A stretch of 43,947 bases of DNA. It comes from a virus. This document shows, piece by piece, positions 7,634 to 16,386 of this stretch. How positions within the stretch are numbered: position 1 is the stretch's first letter; the number at the start of each line of letters is the position of its first letter. The stretch spans positions 1 through 43,947 of the IMG/VR virus record IMGVR_UViG_3300024351_000036; one strand, written 5' to 3'. The position numbers and the translations under genes are program-made. Below the pieces are notes generated by a model. The model saw nothing but the letters and a program-made list of their open reading frames with translations. It was not told the DNA's origin and searched no databases.

Positions 7634-8443
7634 TTAGTTCCCCTTTAAATCGCTTAATATAGTTCCTGGAGGTTCATAATTTGCAAAAACATAAAAATAT
7701 CTAGGTCCAGTGTTTTGATAAGACAATTCATGATCAGCAAACCCAAAATTTTGAACTCTTGTTTCTGGTAATTGTGCAGTTTCTAAATAACTCCATTTCG
7801 GCCCTTTTTCCATTCCGTTAAAAATAGCTGCGTCAAAATTTATTGGGTTTCTTACTTCTAGGTTTCTTTTGTCAATTGAACCTGTATAACAATTATGTGC
7901 ACCCAAAGGAATTCCCTCTGGTAGTTCAAACTTTAAATAGTTTACATTTGTTAAATCGGTCAAACTTTTCCATCTATCAAAAGGAAAACCATTAGTTGAA
8001 GCACTAATAAATTTTTCTAAACTTGGATCTCCTAATGTATAATAGTACTGTTTACTTTTTGGATCTTTTCCTGCGTTACATTCATATAAAAATGATATGT
8101 ATAAAAAAGGTTTTTCTTCTAAATAATAAAATTTAAAATAAATACTTGTTTTAAATCCGACTTCCTTAACTAATTCCTCTGGACAACAACCAATAGGATG
8201 TCCTGATGAAAAATTTTGATCGTAAATCATAATATCGACATTTGATTTTCCATAATTTGAATTTTTTATATACTGTTTTGTCTGTGGAAACTCGTAGTAA
8301 AATTGATGATTAAAATCTCTTGGGTTAAAATTTAAATTTTTATTTTTTAAAAAAAGCCAAGATGGACTTTGTGATCTCCAATTGAATCTTGGATCTGTAA
8401 AGAAAAATCCAGCTGTTAAATTATAAACTTTGTTGTTTAACAT
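7634..8443 (-). CDS. Hypothetical protein related to a segment of the giant fibre protein
   Basis: This protein of 269 residues starts at ATG 8443, overlapping the giant gene's stop by one base. It is aromatic-rich and beta-like. Its C-terminal half (an A.H.C pair, then HELSYQNTGPRYFYVFANYE) runs parallel to residues about 1,610-1,710 of the adjacent giant protein (A.HGC, then HESTLTRQNSNPIFYVAASY). It therefore appears to be a detached duplicate of one domain of that protein. An accessory fibre role is likely; I do not recognise a named family. Confidence 0.55.
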   Translation of the reverse strand: MLNNKVYNLTAGFFFTDPRFNWRSQSPSWLFLKNKNLNFNPRDFNHQFYYEFPQTKQYIKNSNYGKSNVDIMIYDQNFSSGHPIGCCPEELVKEVGFKTSIYFKFYYLEEKPFLYISFLYECNAGKDPKSKQYYYTLGDPSLEKFISASTNGFPFDRWKSLTDLTNVNYLKFELPEGIPLGAHNCYTGSIDKRNLEVRNPINFDAAIFNGMEKGPKWSYLETAQLPETRVQNFGFADHELSYQNTGPRYFYVFANYEPPGTILSDLKGN

Positions 8444-11400
8444 TATTTTCGTCCTGCTGCAACATAAGGTGGTTTATTTGGCTTGCCATTAAACTCTCCA
8501 GTTGCCCAATCTAAATAAGCTTGTTCTGCCGTAAGGTTTTTGCCTGGTATACTATAAAAACAAATATCTTTAGAGATGTTTTGCTCTCCGGTTACTTGAT
8601 ATTGTTTTTGCTCTCCTTTGACATTTACATTAACTGTATCTAATGAATTTCCTGGAATAGATTGCAAGCATCCATCTTCATCTATGTATGTTTTGTATTT
8701 AATAGTCATTTGTGCACAAAAACCAACTTCTTTTGGTTGTTGTACAACTTCACCATTAACCAAAGCATTTTTAACATTTGATTTACAAAAATTACAAGGT
8801 TCAAGTTTGCCTCCAAAATTATCTATGTTTGTATCTGTGTAAGGAGGAGTTGCAAATTTTTGTCCATTATAATCTCTTTGAACACAAGGAGGTTTTGGTT
8901 CATTACCACGCCTTAAATTATCTACAACTACAGCTGGATTGCCTGGTTGTGGTACTCCAGCTATACCTCCACCACCACCAAAACCACCACCACCTAAACC
9001 AAGACCTCCTAAACCACCTAATCCGCCTAAACCGCCTGGATAACCATATCCACCGCCAAAACCTCCTGGTCCTGGTCCTGGAGGCAAACAGTCTAAAAGA
9101 CCTGGAGTTCCTCCATAAATAGCATGTTCACATATTTTTTTAATTCCACAAGCTGTATTTATAAGTATAGATTTACAACATTTATTAACTATATTAGTTA
9201 TAATTCCATAAACACCTCTTATATAAAAAGTATATACTTCTTCTCCTGGTGGACATGATCCATTAACAGGATTAGTTCCGGTTGGTAATGGATTTGGTGG
9301 TTGTGGGCGTGTAGGACCAGTAACAGGATTTGTAGAATTAGTACCAATAACACCTGGGCCAACAGCATATGGTTCTGGTTTAACCAAAGGACTGTCTGGG
9401 TTAATAGCTAAAGCAGAAGAATTAAAATTATCATCTGGATCTTCAGCACCTTCTGGATTTGCTAAATCTTGCGAAGGAACTATTTCTCCAGTAGGATTTC
9501 CATCTTCATCTACATAAGGTCTTCCAGTCGCAGGATCTATTTGTAAGTTATAAGTTAAATTATTAAAATTTGAAACAGTTGTACATTTTCCATAAGAAAG
9601 CATGAATGGATCAACATTTTTAATGTTTGCTGACCAATGAGACATAATGTCAGCTTGCGTAACTGGTGCTATATTAGATAAAGATGTTAATAATTCTCCC
9701 CATTGAGCAGCACTAATAACCATGCCCTGACCTTCTGCCATAGCTGAAGGAGAACCATTAAATCCAATAAGATTTTCACCACAAGGACCATTCTTTTCTA
9801 GAATAGCTTGTTGTAATGAACCACTCATATTTGAACTACTGAATGGGCCTACAAGCGGAACATAATCGCCTTCGTTATATAATTCATTTGGCTTATTTAT
9901 TGAAAAATATTTTTTAGGATCTGTTTCTTTTCCATGAAAGTAAGAAGAACATGCTTGTCCAACTAAACTAGCAGCACTATCAATAAACTTGCTTCCGTTA
10001 TTTCTATTTAACCAAAGACCTTTTAACAAACACGGTCCAAAACCAAAGTTAACAGCTGAATTAGTTCCATTTAACATATTTCCTATTTCAAGCGTGTTAT
10101 GATTACCTATAAGTGCTATAGTTCCATTTTTAAATCTATGTAAACCAACTTCTGATTCTGGATCTGGATAATAAACCTCACATCTTGGATTACAAATTGC
10201 ACCAGCTACGAAATTTGGTAACCAACCAGTATCTCCAGATATATTTACAGAACCTCTATAGTATGGGTCTGGTCCATAAAGAAAACCACGCTCATATGGA
10301 TCGTTATAAAAACCAATAGTATTAAAAGTTACAACTAAGAAATTAGAATAACCATCTTCTTCATTACCTCTTCTTGTAAAAGCAGGACTTAATATAAAAT
10401 AAGCTGTTTGTGCAGAAAATGTGTAGCCTTCTGGGGTTGTATATTTACTTGTTTTACAACCAGTTTTTATGTGTTCATCAATTTTTATATTTAATGAATC
10501 AGTGATTGGATAAGAAGGTTTTCTACAATTTGTAGCATCTAAATGAGGAACTGGAAAAACATTGCTATTAGCTAAAACATTTGTTAACGCAAAATAATTT
10601 CTTTGTGCCTCTAATAATCCCATTGCAGACGCAGATATTGATGGTAACACAACGCCAAAATCTGGATTATTTTGTGCTGGAAAATCACCGCAATTAAAAA
10701 GATAAGATGTATCACTTCTGTCGGGACTTCTAATATCGTGAATATTTGTTCCATGAACTGAATGTTTTAACTGAGTAAATCTTAACCAAGATCTTCCAAT
10801 TCTACCCTTTTCTTTTTGTGAGTAGTTCCAATAACAAACGGTATTCGACATAACTGGACCACCAGAATTATTTACTGGATCGCCAATGTCATTTTCAATA
10901 ACTTTTCTTACATAACCACCAACAGTTATATAGATTTTACCATTTCTAAATGTAATTCCATCGGGCATTTTAAGAGCAGTACCAGAAGGACCAACGGTTG
11001 TAGTTGTTCCTCCCGGCCCTGTAGTTGTTGTAGTAGCTGTAGTCGTGGTTGTAGTTACAACAGGAGGTAATGGAGGACGATTAATACTTATTTTTGTTGT
11101 TGTTGTTTGAGTATTTGGTGTTGTTGTAGTAGTTGTTATTAAACCTGTGCAATCTGGTTCTAATGTAATTCTTGTGGTATTATTATATTCAATATTTGTT
11201 CCGCCTATATGCCTTATTTCTTTTAACATACCTCTGATATTATATATATTTCCTATAGAGTATGCATCTAATGTTTGGTATATAGAAAGAGGGTTTTTAG
11301 GATTATAACTTGCAGCAACATAGAAAATCGGATTTGAATTTTGTCTTGTCAAAGTTGATTCATGAACATAAAATTCTGGTTGAATATAACCATATTTTAA

Positions 11401-14400
11401 AAGCGATCTTCCATAAGGTAATTGTTTAAAAGAACATTCCCACCTAGATATAAAAGCTTTTTGTTGTTCTTCATTTTGATAAGGAACAATTTCTTTTATA
11501 TTTTTATCATAAAATACTATACCAACTAAACAACCATGACTTGCATGCCAAGGATCTCTATTCAATACGACAGAATTAAGATATTGTTTTTGACTTGGAT
11601 TTCTAATTATTATAGGAACAAATCTTTCATCTTTAAATATAGAGCCTGTTCCTGAAAGTTGATCGATTATTTGTTTTTGTGAATCATTTAATTGTGGATA
11701 TGATTTTTTCCAAAAATAAAATGTTGTTCCTCCAGATTGATATTCTTCCTGTGTATCAAACCAAAGTTGTAATTGCCAAGTTATATAATGAAGACCTATA
11801 TTTATATTTGATCTAGAAGAAAAACCTCTTAAAATAATACTTGTGTTTATAAATCTTTTTGTGTTTAAGTTGAAAAGACACTTTCTTGGAATGTTACAAC
11901 TTTTTAAAAAGTCATAATATGGACCAGTTTCTTCAGGTGGATATTCATTGGTTAATGGATCTGTTAAAATAGAAATTGGTTTATAAGCAAAATAATATAA
12001 AGTTGGATCATTATTAGTAATAAAATCATTAGATGTTAATTTTTCAAATCTTCCATCTGGCAAATCTGTTACATAAATTCCAGTATAAGGACTAGTACTA
12101 TATTGTTTATAATAATTTAAAAATAAATTTAATTCAGGACAACAATTATTTGCTGGTTTAGATAAATTATTTAAATTAAAACAATATTGAAAAGTTGATG
12201 TCAATTCTGCTTTAGCTAAATCGCATGGTGTAGGAGGTGCACTTGTAGTAGTGGTTGTAGTAGTGGTAGTGGTAGTTGTACAGATAGCTAAAGAAGCTGC
12301 CTGTAAAGCAGTTTCACATTCTTCCTGAGATGTGTATATTCCACTTCCATCAACTTCACAAACACAATCAAAACAATCTAAAGCTTCGTTATAAACAGAT
12401 TTCCAACTTGGACATGGAGTTGTACTAGTGGTAGTTGTTGTGGTTGTTGTAGTAGTCGTAGTCGGAGGAGTAATACTACTACATTCAACATGGTGAACAT
12501 GAGCATTGCCATTAAAGAAACTGGTTATTACAAATTTATCGGTATCGGTGTTTTCATTTTTTGGAAAGAATTCTATGTTATGAAATAAATAGTCTTCACC
12601 GAGATCATATTCATGCCAATTAAAACTATCAAATGTAAAATATATATATCTTTTATCAGTTAATGCTATCGCACCTATTCCATTTGAAACTACATCTATA
12701 AATTTTACTGGGGCATTAGCATTAATATTATTTATTATTACTGATTGCCACTGAGTAAAATTATTTGGATATGAAACTTTAAGATTACCATTATTATCTA
12801 TTGCTAAATAATGCAAAGAATCAAAATCTATTCTTTTGTAAGTGGATTTGAGTGTTATGCCTTGGTTTTGAGCTATTATAAATGTATTTGAATTTCCTTT
12901 TTTAACATAAACATCATCCGATGAACTTGTTGATAATATAAAAATATCACTATTATTTGTAATTGGTTCTAAATAAGCATCTCCATTAAATGTACCTTCA
13001 AAAATTTTACCACTTCCAAAATAACACTTATATACATTGTTGTTTTTAGTTAAAAAATAGTTTTTTGTAACAGAAACTACATATTCTTCAGAAGTTTCAA
13101 AAATTAATTGTTCTGGAGGTAAAATACTTGGAGCAATAATCATAGAAGAATCTGTGTTTAAAACAGCTTCTATATTAAAATTAATATCAATAGGCGTATT
13201 AAAACTAGAATTATTTGGTGTGTTTATTAAGTTATAACCTAAATTATCAAAAAGATCATATCTAATTTCTGTATCAAATAAATTAATGTCATTTGTTTTA
13301 TAAAATGTCTCTAAATTTCCAAGTATATAAATAATGGCTGTTTTATTTGTATTATTACCAATAGAAGATAAATAACCTTTTTTAATATATGGACTTGGAG
13401 AAGTAGCTTTTTCAACTTTTACTGTTTTCCAAGTTCCAAAACACTCTGGAGGTGCTTGAGTAGTTGTTGTAGTCGTTGTTGTGGTTGTTGTCGTTGTTGT
13501 CGTAGTAGTTGTGGTGGTATTTAAACTAGTAGTTGTTGTAGTTGTATTAAAATTATTTTGTAATACATGCACATCGCAAGAACATGATTCTGTTAAAAAT
13601 TCAAAATTTGGAATTGACTGAAATTTATTGAAAGTTGTAACAAATTTAGGTTCTATTATTGAAGTGTTATTTTTATTAGTTGGACTATTAAAACTTCTAT
13701 ACATAAAAGGAAATTTTTGATCATCAGTATTTCCAAAATAAACCGGAAGAGTTTGATAAAGCAAAACAGTTTCTATGCCGGTTTTTAATGGAACAGAAAA
13801 ATTATTTGAAACAAGAGATATTTTAAAGTTATCTAATCCTAGATCACCAAGTTCTGTTAAATTAGGTTCAAAAAGTTTTATATATGGTATTTTTATAATA
13901 TTTAAACATTCAACTGGAGAACCAAAAAAAAGCACATCATTTAACTGATCGGTTAAGCTTTTTCCGGCTTCGCCAGGTTCATAAAATTCATAACATTGTT
14001 TTCGCAAAACAATATACAAACTGTGCCAATCAGCATCAGATGCAACATATTCCAAATTACATTTATTATAATCGGTATCCAAAAGTATTTTATAATCTGT
14101 AGCGTTGTCATCGCCTTGCTCAAGAATAAATTTAGAAATACTTGGTGCAGTTCCTGATGGAAGACCGTTATTTTGTAATAAATATTTAAATGTATAAAAT
14201 TCAAATGGTGTAGCTACAAAGAAATTTGAAACAAAGGTTGTGTTTCCATTTATAATTTCGGTAGTACGATTTTCATGAATAAAAATAGAACCTTTAATGT
14301 CATATTTATCTTCAAATATTTTTACAAAGTTATAAGTTATAAAACCAGAAGCATTTTGTGTTAAAGTTCTGCATTTTGTTTGTGCTTCTTCTATTTCTTC

Positions 14401-16386
14401 AGTATTGGATTTAAAACCAACAAATGTTCCTGTATTAACTAGTCCTAATGACGCAGAAGGATTTGATGTAGAAAAATAACCTGTTAAAAATTCATTGTTA
14501 TTAAATAATTTACCAGATAATACACATTGACCATCCCAAGCACCTTCTACTTGTTCTTGTGACCATCCAAAAATATCTGTCTGAACACTCTTATTTGCAA
14601 AAAAGTTTGGTATAAAAACTGATTTAATTGAGTTGTATAAATTTGGATCGTATTGTGGAGCGGTTGCGATTATATGCGTTCCATCGGCATATGTATTAGA
14701 AGATGTTTTTCTACCACCTGATAAAACATAAAATCTTGAATTAGAAGATACTATATTACTGTAATAATCATTTATTTTTGAAGTATTTAAAGTAAATTTT
14801 GAATTAAAAGAACTAGGGGCAGCACTATCAGAATATAAATTAGATAAAAATCTATTTTGTATATATAACTGTCTTTCGTTCTGTGGAAAGATAGTATTTT
14901 TTAGATCATATTTATCTAATCGAACAAAGCCTATTGATGGAGGTCCAAAATAATTATTTTCTATAATACTAGAAAATGTTAAAATTATACCGTTTCCAAA
15001 CTTGCCTACAATAATATCAAAATCCCAATTGAAATTTCTATTAGAATTGTCTTTATGAGGAATGTAATAACTAGATGTTTTAAAGTTATGTCTAGTGTCA
15101 TAAGTTGAAGCATTGAGATGTAAATTAAATCTATAGTCATTTAATTTTAATACTGCTGAATTACTTGTATAGTTTAAATCTTCAGATGTTATAAATACCG
15201 CAAATTCATTATTTTGTGGTGGATTATTAGGTCTTACAGTTGTTGTTGTAGTGGTTGTAGTTGTAGTGGTCGTGGTAGTTGTGGTTGTAGCAGTCGTAGT
15301 CGTTGGTGCTGTCTTTACATTAATTGGTATATTATGAATAATGTCTTGCAATGAATTGAATATAGAACCGTTTTGCCTAAGTTTTATAGAAGTTTTTACT
15401 GTGTCTAGTAAATAAGATCTTAAAATATATCCTAATGTTAATTTAAATGATGGTATTGAAGACACGCCATTAGTTACATCTCTAGAACCAAACGAAAATG
15501 TTTCAACAAAATCATTTTGGCCATTATCTATTACTTGTATAATTATTCCAGTAACTGCATTAGAAGCAGACATATTAAAATTATTAGCAAGTACTCCATT
15601 TTCATCTAAAAAAGATATATAAATATTATTTGTATTAACAAATGTTTCATATGCTTCTAAACTTAATTGATCATGTTGTGTGCTTGAATTTGCGATTGTA
15701 GCTGGATTAGTCATACTAGCTACAATTTGAGAAGCGACAGAACCTGGTCTTAAAACAGTAACTGGTGACCAATCTGGATCACTATTAGATATTTGTGCTG
15801 CATTATCTAAAGTCAAAGTAAATGTTAAATATACTATAATATTAGCATTATTCGCAAAAATAGATGGATCTGTTCCTATCCATTCTAATCTTAAAGAATT
15901 AGCATCTATAGTATAAGTAGAATTTGTGGATATAGATTTAGAAAATGTTCCACCAGAAGAATTTTTAATTAAAAAATTATTATTAGAAGAAGTAACTGTT
16001 AATGTGCCTACTGCTTTTATTGGTGATAAAGGTAATCCAGAATTTGTAAAAGTTAATACTATATTTTCTGAAATAAGAGATTTTCCAGAAGAATCTAAAC
16101 TAATAGATGTGGGAATTCCAGCTGTTACACGAAGAGTATCTGGGTATACAGCAGTAGGACTTAATGTCGTTGTGGTAGTTGTTGTAGTAGTCGGAGCGGA
16201 ATTAATAGATTTAATAGGAATCCACTGTTGTGAGTTTGGATTCCAAAAAAATGTATCATTGCTTGCTGTATTATACCAAAAAGCAGGTCTTTTTCTTTCA
16301 ACTATTTTTGGTTCATTGGGCTGTCTATATACTAAAGAATCTCTAGAAGGATTAGAAATTCCTGGCAATTCGTTAGGATTAGGCAT
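8443..16386 (-). CDS. Giant 2,647-aa modular surface protein with poly-threonine linkers
   Basis: The start is ATG 16386, overlapping the upstream fibre gene by eight bases and preceded by CAGGAAA. Modules in order: the shared aromatic 'WIPI' module (1-60); poly-Thr linker (about 65-74); beta-sandwich region; linker (360-383); a large Asn/Ser-rich beta region (390-945); linker (947-976); a probable beta-propeller-like region (980-1,305); linker (1,308-1,323); a six-cysteine mini-domain (about 1,324-1,368); linker (1,369-1,382); a domain copied in the neighbouring 7634-8443 gene; threonine-rich linker (1,748-1,798); a long region; a Gly-rich segment (about 2,433-2,479); and a Cys-rich C-terminus. 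No signal peptide is seen, as expected for a virion protein. It is probably a fibre or adhesin. The linkers look mucin-like and may be O-glycosylated; that is inference. Confidence 0.75.
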   Translation of the reverse strand: MPNPNELPGISNPSRDSLVYRQPNEPKIVERKRPAFWYNTASNDTFFWNPNSQQWIPIKSINSAPTTTTTTTTTLSPTAVYPDTLRVTAGIPTSISLDSSGKSLISENIVLTFTNSGLPLSPIKAVGTLTVTSSNNNFLIKNSSGGTFSKSISTNSTYTIDANSLRLEWIGTDPSIFANNANIIVYLTFTLTLDNAAQISNSDPDWSPVTVLRPGSVASQIVASMTNPATIANSSTQHDQLSLEAYETFVNTNNIYISFLDENGVLANNFNMSASNAVTGIIIQVIDNGQNDFVETFSFGSRDVTNGVSSIPSFKLTLGYILRSYLLDTVKTSIKLRQNGSIFNSLQDIIHNIPINVKTAPTTTTATTTTTTTTTTTTTTTTTVRPNNPPQNNEFAVFITSEDLNYTSNSAVLKLNDYRFNLHLNASTYDTRHNFKTSSYYIPHKDNSNRNFNWDFDIIVGKFGNGIILTFSSIIENNYFGPPSIGFVRLDKYDLKNTIFPQNERQLYIQNRFLSNLYSDSAAPSSFNSKFTLNTSKINDYYSNIVSSNSRFYVLSGGRKTSSNTYADGTHIIATAPQYDPNLYNSIKSVFIPNFFANKSVQTDIFGWSQEQVEGAWDGQCVLSGKLFNNNEFLTGYFSTSNPSASLGLVNTGTFVGFKSNTEEIEEAQTKCRTLTQNASGFITYNFVKIFEDKYDIKGSIFIHENRTTEIINGNTTFVSNFFVATPFEFYTFKYLLQNNGLPSGTAPSISKFILEQGDDNATDYKILLDTDYNKCNLEYVASDADWHSLYIVLRKQCYEFYEPGEAGKSLTDQLNDVLFFGSPVECLNIIKIPYIKLFEPNLTELGDLGLDNFKISLVSNNFSVPLKTGIETVLLYQTLPVYFGNTDDQKFPFMYRSFNSPTNKNNTSIIEPKFVTTFNKFQSIPNFEFLTESCSCDVHVLQNNFNTTTTTTSLNTTTTTTTTTTTTTTTTTTTTQAPPECFGTWKTVKVEKATSPSPYIKKGYLSSIGNNTNKTAIIYILGNLETFYKTNDINLFDTEIRYDLFDNLGYNLINTPNNSSFNTPIDINFNIEAVLNTDSSMIIAPSILPPEQLIFETSEEYVVSVTKNYFLTKNNNVYKCYFGSGKIFEGTFNGDAYLEPITNNSDIFILSTSSSDDVYVKKGNSNTFIIAQNQGITLKSTYKRIDFDSLHYLAIDNNGNLKVSYPNNFTQWQSVIINNINANAPVKFIDVVSNGIGAIALTDKRYIYFTFDSFNWHEYDLGEDYLFHNIEFFPKNENTDTDKFVITSFFNGNAHVHHVECSSITPPTTTTTTTTTTTTSTTPCPSWKSVYNEALDCFDCVCEVDGSGIYTSQEECETALQAASLAICTTTTTTTTTTTTSAPPTPCDLAKAELTSTFQYCFNLNNLSKPANNCCPELNLFLNYYKQYSTSPYTGIYVTDLPDGRFEKLTSNDFITNNDPTLYYFAYKPISILTDPLTNEYPPEETGPYYDFLKSCNIPRKCLFNLNTKRFINTSIILRGFSSRSNINIGLHYITWQLQLWFDTQEEYQSGGTTFYFWKKSYPQLNDSQKQIIDQLSGTGSIFKDERFVPIIIRNPSQKQYLNSVVLNRDPWHASHGCLVGIVFYDKNIKEIVPYQNEEQQKAFISRWECSFKQLPYGRSLLKYGYIQPEFYVHESTLTRQNSNPIFYVAASYNPKNPLSIYQTLDAYSIGNIYNIRGMLKEIRHIGGTNIEYNNTTRITLEPDCTGLITTTTTTPNTQTTTTKISINRPPLPPVVTTTTTTATTTTTGPGGTTTTVGPSGTALKMPDGITFRNGKIYITVGGYVRKVIENDIGDPVNNSGGPVMSNTVCYWNYSQKEKGRIGRSWLRFTQLKHSVHGTNIHDIRSPDRSDTSYLFNCGDFPAQNNPDFGVVLPSISASAMGLLEAQRNYFALTNVLANSNVFPVPHLDATNCRKPSYPITDSLNIKIDEHIKTGCKTSKYTTPEGYTFSAQTAYFILSPAFTRRGNEEDGYSNFLVVTFNTIGFYNDPYERGFLYGPDPYYRGSVNISGDTGWLPNFVAGAICNPRCEVYYPDPESEVGLHRFKNGTIALIGNHNTLEIGNMLNGTNSAVNFGFGPCLLKGLWLNRNNGSKFIDSAASLVGQACSSYFHGKETDPKKYFSINKPNELYNEGDYVPLVGPFSSSNMSGSLQQAILEKNGPCGENLIGFNGSPSAMAEGQGMVISAAQWGELLTSLSNIAPVTQADIMSHWSANIKNVDPFMLSYGKCTTVSNFNNLTYNLQIDPATGRPYVDEDGNPTGEIVPSQDLANPEGAEDPDDNFNSSALAINPDSPLVKPEPYAVGPGVIGTNSTNPVTGPTRPQPPNPLPTGTNPVNGSCPPGEEVYTFYIRGVYGIITNIVNKCCKSILINTACGIKKICEHAIYGGTPGLLDCLPPGPGPGGFGGGYGYPGGLGGLGGLGGLGLGGGGFGGGGGIAGVPQPGNPAVVVDNLRRGNEPKPPCVQRDYNGQKFATPPYTDTNIDNFGGKLEPCNFCKSNVKNALVNGEVVQQPKEVGFCAQMTIKYKTYIDEDGCLQSIPGNSLDTVNVNVKGEQKQYQVTGEQNISKDICFYSIPGKNLTAEQAYLDWATGEFNGKPNKPPYVAAGRK
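8950..9085 (-). repeat. Glycine-rich low-complexity segment
   Basis: This encodes about 45 residues of GPGPGGFGGGYGYP type followed by repeated GGL and GGGG units near the C-terminus of the 2,647-residue protein. It is probably a flexible or phase-forming linker between two cysteine-containing regions. Confidence 0.8.
10994..11145 (-). repeat. Threonine-rich linker of the giant protein, tract 6
   Basis: A composite linker with three runs of Thr separated by Pro, Gly, Asn and Val, including a PPLPPVV stretch. Threonine codons are mixed. Confidence 0.8.
12243..12280 (-). repeat. Poly-threonine linker of the giant protein, tract 5
   Basis: Twelve consecutive Thr codons follow the cysteine of the mini-domain and precede Ser-Ala-Pro-Pro. 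ACA, ACT and ACC codons are mixed. Confidence 0.85.
12276..12420 (-). other. Six-cysteine mini-domain flanked by poly-threonine
   Basis: About 45 residues with the order C-P-S-W ... C-F-D-C-V-C ... G-I-Y-T-S-Q-E-E-C ... I-C lie between two poly-Thr linkers. Six cysteines in this spacing suggest a disulfide-stabilised knot-like unit. Confidence 0.65.
12418..12464 (-). repeat. Poly-threonine linker of the giant protein, tract 4
   Basis: A Thr run interrupted once by Ser lies directly before the cysteine mini-domain. Threonine codons are mixed. Confidence 0.85.
13459..13546 (-). repeat. Poly-threonine linker of the giant protein, tract 3
   Basis: Two Thr runs, the longer of about 20 residues, are separated by Ser-Leu-Asn. 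All four Thr codons occur, so this is not a simple trinucleotide repeat. Confidence 0.88.
15238..15307 (-). repeat. Poly-threonine linker of the giant protein, tract 2
   Basis: About 23 residues, Thr except one Ala, precede Val-Arg-Pro. The codons ACA, ACT, ACC and ACG are interleaved. Confidence 0.88.
16166..16193 (-). repeat. Poly-threonine linker of the giant protein, tract 1
   Basis: Nine Thr codons follow Ala-Pro just after the N-terminal aromatic module. Confidence 0.85.
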
